From positions 1 to 5,633 of the forward strand of contig ONXZ01000135.1 in assembly GCA_900321905.1 (NCBI GenBank): a stretch of DNA of 5,633 nt, read 5' to 3'. A program made the position numbers and the translations under genes. This document shows, in pieces, positions 5,511-5,633 of this stretch. Under the pieces are notes generated by a model. The model worked only from the letters and a program-made list of their open reading frames with translations. It did no database searches and was not told the origin of the DNA. How positions within the stretch are numbered: position 1 is the stretch's first letter; each line of letters begins with the position of its first letter. The stretch comes from an uncultured Eubacteriales bacterium. GTDB lineage: Bacteria; Bacillota; Clostridia; Oscillospirales; Acutalibacteraceae.

Positions 5511-5633
5511 GATATAAATACCGTGGTACCACTCTTATTCGCTGATAAACAGCGCACTCTCGCATACTCTGAAACAGGTGATATGCTGACTCTGTAACGG
5601 GAGTAACCGTATGTGCTTACTTAATTCTGCACA
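5483..5633 (-). ncRNA. T-box riboswitch leader (3' portion; Stem I and specifier largely outside window)
   Basis: T-box leaders bind a specific uncharged tRNA and then prevent termination. The conserved T-box is at 5521-5536, AAGAGTGGTACCACGG on the minus strand. Its AAGAG can pair with CTCTT (5508-5504) in the terminator arm, leaving a UGGUACC bulge; CGGUAU/AUAUCG gives the second antiterminator helix. Upstream are a Stem III-like hairpin (CGCTG/CAGCG, 5540-5554), a GCATAT/GTATGC stem (5562-5586), the conserved CTCCCGTTA region with ACGG/CCGT pairing (5597-5610) and an AAGTAAG element (5616-5622) like that following Stem I. The UGGU bulge predicts a tRNA ending ACCA, so discriminator A. The specifier codon should lie at or beyond the right edge. 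It controls the oxidoreductase operon. Confidence 0.92.

Noticed and set aside
5456..5557. N-terminal extension of the gamma subunit from an in-frame ATG at 5557
   Set aside because: These 34 codons run through the T-box and the terminator. The family start and a ribosome binding site both point to the ATG at 5455.
5554..5564. GCGAGAGTG in the T-box leader identical to the tRNA-Leu 5' end
   Set aside because: A nine-base match; GAGAGTG-like strings are common in T-box leaders, so it is probably accidental and not an att site.
2511..5597. Plus-strand ORFs of 74-145 codons opposite the oxidoreductase genes
   Set aside because: They are antisense shadows of well-conserved minus-strand genes and lack ribosome binding sites or recognisable motifs.

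Overview
The window looks like a low-GC, anaerobic, gut- or rumen-type Firmicute, most likely class Clostridia near Ruminococcus/Oscillospiraceae. The evidence is a T-box leader, a four-subunit 2-oxoacid:ferredoxin oxidoreductase, strong AGGAGG ribosome binding sites, consensus sigma-A promoters, and a Clostridia-style signal peptide on a large surface protein. Every gene lies on the minus strand, so transcription runs from high to low coordinates.

Right half (about 5633 to 2455): one operon. A T-box riboswitch enters at the right edge, with the 5' part of its Stem I outside the window. It ends in a mutually exclusive antiterminator/terminator pair. Four tightly packed genes follow in the order gamma, delta, alpha, beta, as in Thermotoga/Pyrococcus-type pyruvate or 2-oxoisovalerate ferredoxin oxidoreductases. 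Gamma-delta and delta-alpha each share a TAATG overlap; alpha and beta are 12 bp apart. A hairpin terminator closes the operon. The delta gene is broken: its first [4Fe-4S] motif is missing and the frame shifts.

T-boxes sense uncharged tRNA and normally control amino-acid genes. One here suggests that the oxidoreductase serves amino-acid supply, for example reductive carboxylation of branched-chain or aromatic acyl-CoAs to 2-oxo acids, rather than ordinary pyruvate fermentation. The UGGU bulge predicts a tRNA with discriminator base A. That is compatible with Leu, Ile, Val, Phe or Tyr and argues against Gly, Cys, Ser or Trp.

Middle (about 2455 to 1990): a tRNA-Leu(GAG) gene with a perfect consensus promoter, encoded CCA and its own terminator. 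Beyond its 3' end lies a gene-free stretch with an 18-bp exact and an 11-bp direct copy of the tRNA 3' end, phased TTCCACAA repeats, an orphan plus-strand terminator and a long hairpin. I read this as the scar of one or more integrative elements that used this tRNA as attachment site.

Left part (1990 to 1): an AT-richer gene for a secreted LamG-type protein. It is open for 545 codons and runs off the left edge. It has a strong promoter, an operator-like palindrome, and a roughly 190-nt leader dominated by a 24-bp imperfect inverted repeat that can fold into a three-way junction just before the ribosome binding site. The surface gene may be cargo of the tRNA-associated island, but this window cannot show that.
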